A stretch of DNA of 64,000 nt from Papio anubis (GCF_008728515.1 NC_044990.1:8701156-8765155), one strand, 5' to 3'; numbered from the stretch's first letter, positions 23,091 through 33,647 are shown. Translations and numbers: made by a program. The notes: generated by a model from the sequence alone, not told the origin.

Positions 23091-24120
23091 TTTCCTTCGC
23101 CTTATCCTTTTTCCTATTCTCCTTCCCATTCCTATTAGCATCTGCAGTAGTGTATGAATGAACTATCTTTAACTCAAAAGAATACTTTGATAATAATTAT
23201 TTGATAAGAGCTCTGATTGAAGGTAAGGGTGAGGAGGGGGTGGGGACATTTTGCTCAAGGCATGGGCTTTGTGGAAAGCCAGACCCCCAAGCCCTCCAAG
23301 AGACTCAACTCTGACCTAAAGGATGTGATTACTCTTGCTAGTTCAATTTCTTTTGAACTAGCAAAAGTTTCTTTTGAACTAAAAGAAAATAGAGACGGAG
23401 AAGGCACAGAATTCTCCTCTGTCCAAATTCTGAGGCCTTGCATTTCCAGATTTTGAAGGTTGGTTTGTTTTACTCTCTTATGATACATCACAGCAGAGTA
23501 AAAGAAAAGTCCTTTCACATTTCCTAAGTGGAAAGCATAACTTTGCGGCATATTATTTCTTGACAGAGTGGTTACTGAGCACCTATTTTTAGAGGCTATA
23601 ATGTTCTGTTTCAGACATGTGAGTCTCTATCCCAGGCATAGTGTCTCTCCCTTCCCTGTCCCCAAATGTCTCCTTCATGGTTGCATACAAAGTTCCATAA
23701 AGGCTGGCAGCCTCAGAATCGAATTTGTGCTGTGAATTTTGTTCATTCTGATGCTACATGGCAGCACCTTACTGTCTCAGAATCCATCCTTTATATAACC
23801 GGCAGCACACTGAAGTGGTTCAGCCTATGAATCACAACCACTGCATTGTTCTCTTATTCATATTATAACGAATTAAGTTTTCTGGCTCAGACTATGAATT
23901 TTACTGCTTTTCTAATTTCTCACCTTCCTTGGCTCTTTGTTTTTTCACACGAAACCGAAGCAGCCTTCCAGAAATATATGCATTTATCATATATATATAT
24001 TCATATTTCTCTGCTTGATTTAAAATGTGCTACTATGATTACTCTGAATTGTAAATGACAAATTGAATGGAGAAGGCTGGGGAAAGTTACTTATTTATAG
24101 TAATGTATATTTTTCTGTGA
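23091..24120. other. Unassigned, AT-rich non-coding sequence
   Basis: No repeat family recognised. Contains a small perfect hairpin (23335-23364, listed separately) and a short (TA)n run at about 23988-24001. Confidence 0.4.
23335..23364. repeat. 12-bp perfect inverted repeat, 6-nt loop
   Basis: ttgctagttcaa (23335-23346) and ttgaactagcaa (23353-23364) are exact reverse complements around tttctt. The right arm and loop are partly repeated again just downstream (tttcttttgaacta at 23347-23360 and about 23368-23381). Confidence 0.85.
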
Positions 24121-24185
24121 TAACTTAGGCAGAGATTAAGGCCTAAGGTATGGCATTAATTAAGCCCTCATCTCTGCCTAAGTTA
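24121..24185. repeat. 22-bp inverted repeat with 21-nt loop
   Basis: The left arm 24121-24142 (starting taacttaggcagagatta) and right arm 24164-24185 (ending atctctgcctaagtta) pair at 20 of 22 positions, with 16 consecutive perfect pairs at the outer end. The loop is AT-rich (cattaattaa). It could be a miniature inverted-repeat transposon relic or a hairpin-forming transcript segment. Confidence 0.85.
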
Positions 24186-24465
24186 GGAGCATTTCAGATG
24201 CATTATCATCCAGACAGTTCTGACCACTCTAGTGGCCTGCAGCAGTTGAAATACCCATACTCTTTGCTCCTCTCTTTTCCTGTTTGCCCCATACTTGGGG
24301 AAGGGGTTATATGATTAAATCCTAGAATGTCAGAGCCCAAAGAGCTCTTAGCATCTCTGAATCCAATCTCCCCTCTTTCCCTCAACTTTTAATTAAATCA
24401 AAGTCAAACCACATCATTTTCCAGCACCCCCAACCCCCCTGCTGTGAAGCAAGGTGCAATCTACT
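24186..24465. other. Unassigned, one MIR3-like phrase
   Basis: cctagaatgtcagagcccaaagagctcttagcatctctgaatccaat (24322-24368) loosely resembles the 'TAGAATGTCAGAGCTGGAAGGGACCTTAGAGATCATCTAGTCCA' part of old tRNA-derived SINEs. Confidence 0.35.
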
Positions 24466-24467
24466 GC

Positions 24468-24895
24468 TCCTGGGTTCAGTCGTATGACTTGCTTTGGACA
24501 ATGGAATGTTAACAGATATAGTGTGAGGAGAATCTTGGAAAATGCTTATGTATTTGGGCTGCTCTCTGGTACTTCCGCTAGTGTAAACAGAATGTGACTG
24601 GGCTAGCCCACTGGTTTCAGGGGGGATAAATGAGACATATGAGCAGTATTGTCAGCAAAGCTTCCTCAGCACAAGACTAAGGCAGAGCTCCCCAGCTGAC
24701 CTGCAGATAATTGAGTGAACCAAACCAAGATCAGCAGAGCCACCTAGCTTAGCCCAGCCCAACCTCGATCCACCAAATTCCAGACAACTCACAGATATAT
24801 AAGTTATAAAAATAAATGGTCACCATTTCTAAGTCATTAACTTTGGGGAGGCTCATGATGCATATTTTTGTGGCAATGGCAAATACATTACAGTT
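24468..24895 (+). mobile_element. LTR-like remnant (MaLR/ERVL type suspected)
   Basis: acttgctttggacaatggaatgttaacagatat opens like an old mammalian LTR ('GCTTTGGCCAATGGAATGTGAGCAGA'). It continues with gcagagctccccagctgacctgcagataattgag and ends with aaataaatggtcacc, aagtcattaactttggggaggc and caaatacatta, like the polyadenylation and terminal region of such LTRs. Confidence 0.45.
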
Positions 24896-25199
24896 GTGTC
24901 ACTTGCTTTCTCTTGTCGTCTGCCAGATCTCTCCGCTTGAAAAGTTCTTTTCACATTTTGTAATTTATAAGTAATATGTAGGATGATACTTCTAAACTAT
25001 GTATATTCATTCACATTTTATTCAGTTATTTCAGCAGCTATTCATGATCTTTATCTGAATTAAGTATTACACTAAGAATTGCAAACTGCTGATTTTTCTA
25101 TGATTCCTTCTATATTAATCAGCTAAGAGTGCTTTTATAAAGAGCATTTCCTTGCCCATTTTTTATTGTAGTACGAGTAAAAGCTTGTGGGTTCTCTTT

Positions 25200-25740
25200 T
25201 ATTCAATACATTATAATCCATTCCTATAATCCATTGTTATTAATCCATTATTATTCTTTTTGATGCCCAAATTGTGTCAAGTTTGGCCAGTGGGAGCTCC
25301 TTCAAGTCAGCTTTTGGGTCCTTTCCGCATGTTCCCTTCAGTCTTTAAACACTTTCTGCCTTTTGGCAATGTGAGATGCCCTCTGTTGCTGGATTTAATT
25401 TGCTAGTCTTTTGTTCAGGATTTCTGTATTGGTGTTCATGAGAGAAGCTGATCTGTAGTTTTCTTGTAATATCCTTGTCATGTTTTGGAACAAAGAATTG
25501 GTCTCATAATATGAATTGGGTAGTGGTTCCTTCCTCCTCTATTTTCATAGAAGAACTTGTGTAGAATTGGTATTATCTCCTCCTTACATATTTGGTAGAA
25601 TTCATCAGGGAAGTCACCTAGGGCTGGGGTGGCTTTTGTAGAAGGGCCTTGTCCTTCAAATGCTTTCTCTTTGTAGTCTTCATTTGGTATTAAGGACTCA
25701 GCCCCTGCTCCATTTTTGCTTATATTTATTTGCACAATAA
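25200..25740 (-). mobile_element. L1M LINE, antisense (3' UTR piece plus ORF2 piece)
   Basis: Bases 25255-25330 (ttgatgcccaaattgtgtcaagtttggccagtgggagctcc) match an old L1 3' untranslated motif in antisense. Bases 25395-25735 translate on the minus strand to ORF2-like residues (GDFPDEFYQICKEEIIPILH, the segment before the reverse-transcriptase palm) with frame breaks. It is a 5'-truncated, rearranged relic. Confidence 0.7.
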
Positions 25741-26180
25741 ATTTTGTCCATCATTTTCCTTTTAACCTTTCCCAGTCACTTGGTCTGATAATATACATTT
25801 TGGGTAGAATATGGTTGAATTTTATTTTTTGCAGGTTACAACTTCTTCTGTTCTCTGGGACTTTGGCTTCTCTAGCATTGAGTTCTGTCTTGAAGTCTCG
25901 TCTGTGCTCTTCCCAGCCTTGTTATTTCTTCCAAATATGCATTCCCAGTTGGTGGTCTTTTCCTGTCTATCCCTGACAGCCTCAAATTACCATCGCCTCC
26001 GCCTGCACATGGCCTCACTGTTACTAGCTTATTCAAAATTAATCTCAGAGCCCATAACAGGGCCCAGCCCACAGGACGGTCTTAATAAAGATTTATTTAA
26101 TGACTGGTGATAGGTATGGCATTAATTAGTATCAGGTTTATTGGTTTAAAAAAAAAAAAAAAGAAAACCCAAATATCAGT
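25741..26180. other. Unassigned sequence ending in an A-run
   Basis: aataaagatttatttaatga at 26085-26104 and an A15 tract at about 26148-26162 look superficially like a processed transcript end. I could not recognise any parental gene upstream. Confidence 0.35.
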
Positions 26181-26555
26181 GGCTTAAAAAGGTGATTTAT
26201 CCCTTCCTTATATAAGAGTCTTTAGGCCTCTAGGCATTTTGTCCAGAGTTTGGTTCAATAAATCCTCAGAGACATAGGCTCCTTCTAAATTATTATTCTG
26301 CCATCCCAAGAGTATACATACTTCTCATCCTCATAGTCTAAGATGGCCCACATGTGAGGCCACAGGACGGAAGGAGGAATGAAGAACCAGCAGAGGTCAT
26401 GTTCCGGGAGTCTGTTAGGGAAGGCTCCTGGAATCTGTCACACACACAGCACTTCGACTTAGGTATCATTAGCCAGAATTTAGTCACGTGGCCACACTTT
26501 CTACGAGAGAAGTTGGAATGTGTTGTCTTAGTCTGGATAACAATGTGCCCAGCTT
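26181..26555. other. Possible old interspersed repeat, family not named
   Basis: atatcagtggcttaaaaaggtgatttatc at the left, and gtcacgtggccacactttctacgagagaagttgg near the right, resemble a mammalian repeat pattern that begins 'CAGTGGCTTAAA' and ends with 'GTCACATGGCCACACC'. I cannot assign a family. Confidence 0.35.
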
Positions 26556-27830
26556 AAATTGTATTACTAGAGAAGACAAGGTAGTGATTTCCTGGGGAAT
26601 CCTTAGCAACTAGAGAAGACTAAAGACCTGAAAAGGCACAGCATATTTGTGAAAACAACACGAAGTGTGACGGAGCGGGATCATAGCATGAATGAGGCAA
26701 CGTGGTAGATTCACTAAAAGGATAGAGAGGGGCTAGACTTAGACAATAAGACTTAGACTTTGGATATTATCCTGTGAACTATTTTTATCAGTCAAGGTCT
26801 TGAGAGAAATAAATGGCACTCTTGAAAGGGGTGAAATGTTTTAATGAAGGGATTATTTTAAAAGTTGGTAGGACTGAGAAAAATGAACAAGGGATGTGAA
26901 GTGCTCCAAGGCCAGCAACAGCAGGAACTGCCAGGACTGCCAGGGCACATGGACGAGCAGTTGCTGGAACCCAACAGGTGTGGTTGTAGGAAATGGGTCT
27001 CAGACAAGAGCGGTGCCTTTGGGAGAGGAACATTGTTCTGCAACATTTACCCTGAGAGCAGAACTGGTGATACAATTTGCAGGGCCCAGAGCAATATGAA
27101 AACGAAGGCCCCTTGTTAAAAAATTAGTTCGAATTCCAAAGTGGCAACAGCAGGCTGTTAAACCAAGTGTGGAGCCTTTCTGAGCATGGTGCCCTGTGCA
27201 ACTGTGTAGACTGAGTGCCCATGAAGCTGGCTTGCCTGCCAGGGAAGATGCTGGAGGAAGAACACCCGAAACGACTCTATCTTCCAGCCCTCTGACTCTT
27301 GCCAGTGGATCCCTTTGCCCATAGCTGAGTAGTAGTCAAACTCTAGGAGCCTGATTGAAGCCCTCCATGATGGTCAGGCGTCGGAGGGGATGAACAGTGC
27401 ATCTGGAGGAGCTGGGGAGATCTAGCTCCTCTATGGAGGGCCACTAGAAATTTTTAAGCAGAATAGCACATCCAATTTATTTTTAGAAAGAGCTTTTTGG
27501 CAGCAGTGTGGAGAAGGGACTTCAGAGCCCAGAGGCAGAAAGGCCAATTAAGAGGCTGTTATGCTAGTTCTATAGTTTTTTTTTTTTTTAATCACAACTC
27601 ACAGTAAGAAATACATTTTATATTTATATCGGTAACCAGTGACGGATACATACATATCAAGGAAACCCAAAGTCTGTGAAACAACATAAATCCTTACTCA
27701 ATATAACAATACTTAAACTTATTAGAAGCAAAGTGCTCTGGTTTCATTTTTAAAAAACACTGGCTTCAAACCACAAAATTGATTCTATGAATCAGAGCTT
27801 TTGATTTAAAAAAAAAAATTTGGTCTAAGT
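26556..27830. other. Unassigned non-coding sequence
   Basis: No gene recognised. Includes a T13-type run at about 27579-27591 with AT-rich flanks that may be an old retroposon relic, and an A-run at about 27808-27818. Confidence 0.35.
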
Positions 27831-27835
27831 AGTGC

Positions 27836-28205
27836 GGTAAGCAGAATAATGCCCTTCCTACAAGATGTTCATGACCTGATCCTTGGAACCTCGGAATGTT
27901 TGAACAGTACATGGTTGACTGTTATATACGTAGCAAAACCTAATAAGTGAAAATGTTACTTCATTTGGCAAAGGAATTCAGCAGATTTGATGATGTTAAG
28001 GACCTTGCCATGGAGGTTACCCTAGATCATCCAGGCAGGGTCAATGTAATCTTGAAGGTTCTTACAGGTGACAGAGGGAGCCAGGAAAGTCAGAGCCAGA
28101 GAAGATGTGATGAAGCAAGCAGGGTCCGAGTGACACAGCAGGCAATGGATGGCTTGGATGAAGCGGAAGGGGATCGGGAGCCGAGGAAGGTCAGCAACAT
28201 ATCAA
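27836..28205 (+). mobile_element. MLT1-like (ERVL-MaLR) LTR, decayed
   Basis: gcggtaagcagaataatgcccttcc, gatgttcatgacctgatccttggaacc, gatgatgttaaggaccttg, tagatcatccaggcagg and ggatggcttggatgaag follow the MaLR LTR order ('GGTTGAATAATGGCCC ... CCTAATCCCTGGAACC ... GTTAAGGATCTTGAG'). The 3' third is missing. Confidence 0.6.
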
Positions 28206-28254
28206 CATGTATGATATGTTACTAATACATGGAAAACATAGATTCATTTGATGA

Positions 28255-29480
28255 TACTAAAATTTAAAGCTGAAGTATAATAAAAAACACCACAAACACC
28301 ACAAGAAGGCCCACCAAGCCTGGGAGAAAATTGTAAATACAGGTAACTAATCATGGAGTAGAGCCCAGAATATATTAATAACCCTACATATCAATTCCAG
28401 CCAACCAACCCTAGAGGTAGGTGGGCAATGGGTATCTACTGGCAATTCACAGAAGAGGAGACCTATAGATGGTAAATATACAATGACATGCTCAACTTCA
28501 CTAGTAACTGAACAAACAAAAGCAAATAAGAGATGTTATCCCACTCTCATCAAAGTGCTTCCCCTTTGTACCCTACTGTCATGTGTATCTCATGTGTATG
28601 AGAGTGTATCCCACTCTCATGCAAAAATGTGTAAATGTGGCAATATCAAGTGTTGGAGAGAATGTGGGAAACAGAAACTTTCATGCTACCCTAGTAGGCA
28701 TGTAAATTGGTACAAACATTTTGGCAAACAATATGATGGCATCTAAAGAAGTTGAAGAGGTGCATATTCTATAACCCAGCAACTCTGCTCCTAGAAATGT
28801 TCCCTACAGAAACTCAAGCCTGTGTACAAGGAGACTCATACGACCCTTATGTCAGCATTGTCTATACTGGAAACAACAAAATATCCATTATTAGGAGAAT
28901 CAATAGTGACATAGTCATCCAAAGAAGTACTATAAGGTAGTCAAAAATGAATTAACTAGGGCCTCATGCATGTTAAGCCTTTTTTTTTTTTTTGGAGATG
29001 GAGACTCACTGCAACCTCTGCCTCCCAGCCTCAAGCAATTCTCCTGCCTCAGCCTCCCAAGTATCTGGAATTACAGGCGCACGCCACCACGCCCAGCTAA
29101 TTTTTTGTATTTTTAGTGGAAACAGGTTTCACCATGGTGGCCAGGCTGGTCTCAAACTCCTGACCTCAAGTGATCCACTGCCTCAACCTCCCAAAGTGCT
29201 AGGATTACTGGCGTGAGCCACTGTGCCCAGTCTCAACAATAAGTCTTAAAAAACATAGTGTCGAACAGAAAGTAAAATTGTAGTAAAATAAATACATATT
29301 AGTAAAATAACATGCAAAACAATCCTGTATTGTGTGGAGATTATGAAAACCATCCATAAGAATGGTAAGGCCAAACTCAGAACTGAAGTCAGGTTCGGGA
29401 AGAAGGGAGGAGAATGGAATGCAGGTGGGTGGGAATACACAGGAGGCTGATCTGTAAGGTTTTATTTATCCTTGATACTC
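28255..29480 (+). mobile_element. L1M LINE ORF2/3' end, interrupted by an Alu
   Basis: gacatgctcaacttcactagtaac, ggcaatatcaagtgttggagagaatgtggg, gtaaattggtacaaac, and ataacccagcaactctgctcctagaaatg are sense-strand L1 ORF2 C-terminal/3' motifs. The tract is split by an antisense Alu (28980-29233). The sequence to about 29480 may continue the 3' end. Frames are broken throughout. Confidence 0.7.
28980..29233 (-). mobile_element. AluS SINE, antisense, internally deleted
   Basis: T14 tract, then ggagatggagactcactgcaacctctgcc. The usual 'tctgtcacccaggctggagtgcagtggcgcgatctcggc' segment (about 40 bp) is missing, after which the element runs normally to gccactgtgcccag. Inserted in the L1M at 28255-29480. 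Confidence 0.9.
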
Positions 29481-29837
29481 ATTATTGTATTTTATGCTAG
29501 TTACTGATACTTTTTTGTATGCTCGAACAGTTTTATTTTAAAAACTCCAACCCTCCAATGTGGCAACAAAGCCACTCACCATCTTCCCCTCTCTAAGGCA
29601 TCTTTGCCAACCTTTGCAGGCTTCTGCCTACTGCTCCCCATGTACCACCGGGCTCTGGATGTACCAAAGTTTTGGGTCATTTCCTGAATATGTCTCTTTT
29701 CTTTATGCTCTTGCTTACTGCTTCCTCTCCCTGTAATGCCTTCCCTCTAAACCCCACCTGGAAAGCAATTCCTGCTAGATTCATTCCACGTATCATCTCT
29801 GGAGTGAAGGGTGCTTATTCTTCAATGTCATGTCTCT

Positions 29838-30250
29838 TGCACAGGACTCATCTGGAGATCTTATTAAGGCTGGTTGTGGCGGCTCACACCTTTAATCCCA
29901 GCGCTTTGGGAGGCCAAGGTGAGAGGATCGTTTGAACCTACAAGTTCAAGACCAGCTTTGTCAACATAGCAAGAGCCTGTCTCTGCAAAAATAAAAATAG
30001 TAAAACTAGCCAAGTATGATGGCATACGCCTACAAGCAGGAAGATCGTTTGAGCCCAGAAATTCAAGGCTGCAGTGAGCTAGATTGCCCCACTGCACAGC
30101 AGCCTGGGTGACAGAGTGAGACCCCGTCTCAGCAAAACAAAAAACAAACGAACAGAAAGGAAACTGCAGGGTCTGATTCGGTAGGTCTAGTTGGGGTCCC
30201 TGATTCTGCATTCCTAACGAGCTCTCCGGCGGTGCCGATGGGGTGGTCTG
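29838..30250 (+). mobile_element. MER5A (hAT-Charlie) split by an AluJ
   Basis: The left piece (29843-29868: acaggactcatctggagatcttatt) equals the MER5A 'GAATCACCTGGAGGGCTTGTTA' region. After the Alu it resumes (30160-30250: gcagggtctgattcggtaggtc, gattctgcattcctaacgagctc), equal to 'TCTGATTCAGTAGGTC ... TTGCATTTCTAACAAGCTC'. The order and the Alu-sized gap fit one old copy. Confidence 0.7.
29869..30150 (+). mobile_element. AluJ SINE inside MER5A
   Basis: Diverged Alu (ggctggttgtggcggctcacacctttaatcc ... agcaagagcctgtctctgc). The right arm is shortened after gatggcatacgcctac. The caacatagcaagagcc state is AluJ-like. Confidence 0.88.
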
Positions 30251-30488
30251 TGAGCAGCCAGATCCTCATGACCCCACCTTCTTCCTGGACTCCCACCCCC
30301 TCCTCTGTATTCCCTCCTTGCAACACTCATTGTGTTGTTCTGGGTCTGCTTTTTGGTATCTGTCTTTTCAATGAAACTAGTAAGGATAGTAACTGCAAAG
30401 AGTAACATTCCTGCCCCGCACTTCACAGTATTACCAGTATTCATTTGTCAAACGTTCAAAACATTCCAATGTTGAAAGTACGATTGTA

Positions 30489-30789
30489 GGCCGGGCGCGG
30501 TGGCTCAAGCCTGTAATCCCAGCACTTTGGGAGGCCGAGATGGGCGGATCACGAGGTCAGGAGATCGAGACCATGCTGGCTAACACGGTGAAACCCCGTC
30601 TCTACTAAAAAATACAAAAAACTAGCCGGGCGAGGTGGCGGGCGCCTGTAGTCCCAGCTACTCGGGAGGCTGAGGCAGGAGAATGGCGTGAACCCGGGAG
30701 GCGGAGCTTGCAGTGAGCTGAGATCCGGCCACTGCACTCCAGCCTGGGCGACAGAGCGAGACTCCGTCTCAAAAAAAAAAAAAAAAAAA
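30489..30789 (+). mobile_element. Young AluY of Old World monkey type
   Basis: Near-pristine Alu with ggctcaagcctgtaatcc, ctaaaaaatacaaaaaac, gccgggcgaggtggcgg and gagctgagatccggccactgc. Human AluY usually has 'ctcacgcc', 'gcgtggtgg' and 'gagccgagatcgcgcc'. The combination seen here matches my recollection of macaque/baboon AluY (AluYRa-type). The target-site duplication gaaagtacgattgta is intact at 30474-30488 and 30790-30804. Confidence 0.93.
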
Positions 30790-30804
30790 GAAAGTACGAT
30801 TGTA

Positions 30805-31300
30805 TTTTGTGCCTCAGGTGAAACCTTATGAAATCTCTTAAAACAGTTCTGTTTAAGTTGAGCTTTATATCCCAGGCCAGTGGGAACAGGTATACAAAGC
30901 TGTCAATGCATATTGTCTGCAGATCAGGTCTGAATAAGTTCCTAATTACAGTGCTCCGTGGGAGGGGAGAGCTGGAAAAATGTTCTGAACCCCAGGGCAG
31001 AGAAGCCTTTGGAGTTCTGGGGATTTAGTGACTTAGTCACAAGCCAGGATTTTGCTGTCAGCACTAAGATAACTTATAGGAGGTTTGCAGACCTGCTCTA
31101 AGTATAGTAATAAATAAATTAATAAATTAATAAATAACGCAGGCAGAGAGAAAGGGTAAATGAAGCTGCCTGAAGATGAACTCGAGTGACCTGGCCAAGG
31201 TTCCGCTCCTGCAAGCCCTCTCTGTCGGCTGAGAGCCCAGCCAGCTCCACCTGCGAGAGGCGGCACAGCCAGGCAGGGTGGAGCCGAGTGCAGGCTCTCA
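30805..31300. other. Unassigned; contains (AATA)n
   Basis: No repeat family recognised except a short AATA/AATT-type microsatellite at about 31103-31137. Confidence 0.4.
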
Positions 31301-31308
31301 CCTGCCCA

Positions 31309-31620
31309 CGAGTCCAATTCCGGTGCTGCCACTGGGCGGCTAGGACATCTTCAGCAACTTGCTTTACCCTTCTGGGCCTTCGGGTGCCAGATTTAGAAAA
31401 CGAAATATTGCATGAGACGTATGTATACCAGAAAAGTATTACTGGTTTGCCTGAAATTCAAATACAACCGGATATCTTATATTTTATCTGGCAAGCTTAT
31501 CTGGACCTCAGTCTCTTCGTGTCTAAAATAGACATAATATAGTACCTACCTCCTAAGGTTGTCAGGATGAAATGATTCTATAGATGTAAAGTGCTCACCC
31601 TAGAGCATGGCTCCAAGGAA
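31309..31620 (+). mobile_element. MIR SINE split by a DNA element
   Basis: tccggtgctgccactgggcggctaggac...gcaacttgctttacccttctgggcct (to 31379) is the MIR core. It resumes at 31500 with tctggacctcagtctcttcgtgtctaaaatagac, gtacctacctcctaaggttgtcaggatgaaatga and aaagtgctca. Confidence 0.75.
31380..31499. mobile_element. Palindromic nonautonomous DNA transposon fragment in MIR
   Basis: gccagatttagaaaacgaaatattgcatgagacgtatgtata ... gcctgaaattcaaatacaaccgg ... atattttatctggc resembles a palindromic mammalian MER-type repeat with 'CCAGATTTAGCAAATAAAA' ends; a good part of the left arm is deleted. The flanking tctgggcct (31371-31379) and tctggacct (31500-31508) look like its target-site duplication. 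Confidence 0.55.
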
Positions 31621-31781
31621 ATGCTCAGAAAGGCAACTTTCCTACCACTTCCTCACTTCATGATCAACATCTGTTACCAGAATCGTTAGTACAAGTTCTA
31701 ACTGTCACCCTAATTCCAATTTCTCCTGCCTTTCACTTCTCCACATGACTGCCAGAGATAACGTTTGAAAAGATCAATCTG

Positions 31782-32060
31782 GGCCAGGCACAGTGGCTCA
31801 AGCCTGTAATCCCAGCACTTTGGGAGGCCGAGGAGGGTGGATCATCTGAGGTCGGGAGTTCAAGATCAGCCTGAACAACACGGTGAAACCCCATCTCTAC
31901 TAAAAATACAAAAAATTATCCCAGTGTGGTGGTGTGTGCCTGTAATCCCAACTACTCGGAAGGCTGAGGCAGGAGAATTGCTTGAACCCGGGGGGCAGAG
32001 CTGAGATCGCACCACTGCACTCCAGTCTAGGCAACAGTGAGACTCTGCCTGAAAAAAAAC
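31782..32060 (+). mobile_element. AluS SINE with right-arm deletion
   Basis: Starts ggccaggcacagtggctcaagcc and is AluS-like in gaggtcgggagttcaagatcagcctgaac. The right arm lacks the 'gaggttgcagtgagcc' segment (ggcagagctgagatcgcacc instead). Confidence 0.9.
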
Positions 32061-32109
32061 CAAACCCTTTGCTTCTAAAATCCAATCAGTCAAATATTAA
32101 CCTTTATCT

Positions 32110-32585
32110 TAAACTATATTTCTTTTTTCAATAACTTTTTTTTTGGAATAGTTTTAATTTTGCAGAAAAGTTACAAATAGACTACACACAGTTCTCATAT
32201 ACCTCCCATGAAGTTTCCACTAATGTTAACCCCTTTCATTACCGTGGTACATTTGTCAAAAACAAGAAATTAACATTGGTACAGTATCATCAACGAAACT
32301 CCAGGCATTATTCATATTTCACCAGTATTTCTACTAGGGTCCTTTTTCTGTTACAGGATTTCATCCAGAATCCCACATTACATTTAATCATCACATCTCC
32401 TTAGTCTCCTCCGACCTTCTCGGTCTTTTCTTGTTTATCAGCACCCAGACAGTTTTGAGTGCTGGCCAGGTATGTTGTACAATATCTCTCAATTTGGGTT
32501 TGCTTGATGTTTCCTCATCATTAGAATAAGATTATGGGTTTTGAGGAGGAATACCCAGAGGCATAATCCTGATTCTACATTGTCT
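32110..32585. mobile_element. Old L1 (L1M-type) 3' end
   Basis: gcagaaaagttacaaatag, atacctcccatgaagtttccactaatgttaacc, gaaattaacattggtacagtatcatc, tttcaccagtatttctactagggtcctttttctg, ctccttagtctcctccgacc and ctctcaatttgggtttgcttgatgtttcctcatcattag match a well-known old L1 3' region in order. Orientation not assigned with confidence. Confidence 0.6.
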
Positions 32586-32596
32586 CACATTAGTTT

Positions 32597-33106
32597 ACAA
32601 AAGTTGATACTGCGGAAGCAGCCTCCAAGATGGTGAACACCTCCTGGAACTCATTCCCATGTACAGACCCCCCACAGCCATGAATTAGGATTAGTCTGTT
32701 GATCTCATAGAATACTGTGGAAGTGATAACGTGTGACATCTGAGGCCAGGTCATAGAAGGCATTGCAGCGTCCTCCTCGGTTTTGTGGGTAGGATTTGCT
32801 CTGGGGCAAGTCAGCTGCTGTGTTGTGAAGACACTCCAAGACAACTGTGGAGGGGACCCACCCTGCCAGCCACATGAATGGCATCACCTGGAAGCAGATC
32901 TTCCAGCCCCAGTTGAGCCTTCAAGTGAGCACAGCCCTGACACATCTGACTGATCCTCATGAGAAATCTCAAGCTAGAGCTATCAGTCCACCTGTTTCCA
33001 AAGTCCTGGCCCACAGAAACTGTGACAGAAAAGAAATGCTTATTATTTATGCAAGTTACTAAATTTGGGGATAATTTGTTACAAAGCAATTAGATAATGA
33101 ATACAG
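32597..33106 (+). mobile_element. MLT1-type (ERVL-MaLR) LTR, nearly complete
   Basis: gaagtgataacgtgtgacatctgaggccaggtcatagaaggcattgcagcg, ctctggggcaagtcagctgctgtgttgtgaagacactcc, gccagccacatgaatggcatcacctggaagcagatc, cctcatgagaaatctc, cacagaaactgtgacag and the terminal ttggggataatttgttacaaagcaattagataatgaatac follow the MaLR LTR in sense order over about 510 bp. Confidence 0.8.
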
Positions 33107-33119
33107 AAACACTCAGAAA

Positions 33120-33480
33120 AGTATCCAAAAAAAAAAAACCTTCAAATTTTACAATTCCAAAATAAATTCATTATAACTTGAATATAATCCCTTCTTTTAA
33201 TGCTTAACCATACTTAAACTATGCCTTTGTATAATTTTAAAAAATAAAACTGGGATCATAATGTAAGTTCACTTTTGTATACTGACATTTTCCCCACTTA
33301 GTGTGTAAATACATTGTAGATGACTTATACATGTTATTAGAAAATTCTTCAGAAACATTAAGTTTAATGGTTCTATAATATACTAAATGGATAGTCCACA
33401 ATGAGCCAAATCTTTGGACGTTTAAATTGTTTCCATATTTGTGCTATTATAAATATTACCACAGAAAAATACCTTTGAAA
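33120..33480 (-). mobile_element. Possible antisense L1M 3' region
   Basis: gacgtttaaattgtttccatatttgtgctattataaatattacc near 33417-33460 is an antisense L1 3'-end phrase. The upstream AT-rich tract may belong to the same copy. Confidence 0.4.
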
Positions 33481-33499
33481 GAGACAATACAGGAAACTG

Positions 33500-33645
33500 C
33501 TGGGAGCATAAATTGGAAGCTCGTTTTGTGTAGGCATGTTCTAATTCTGCCCCTCCCTAGCTCTACAGCGTCGAGCAAGTTCCTTGGTATCTGTGCCTTG
33601 TTTTCCTCTCCTATAAAATAAGGAATGCAGTACCCTTCCTGGCAT
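33500..33645 (+). mobile_element. MIR SINE fragment
   Basis: ctaattctgcccctccctagctctacagcgtcgagcaagttccttggtatctgtgccttgttttcctctcctataaaataagg follows the MIR core order. Confidence 0.65.
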
Positions 33646-33647
33646 TT

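Noticed and set aside
25741..26165. Processed pseudogene ending in AATAAA plus an A15 tract
   Set aside because: No parental coding sequence is recognisable upstream and no target-site duplication was seen.
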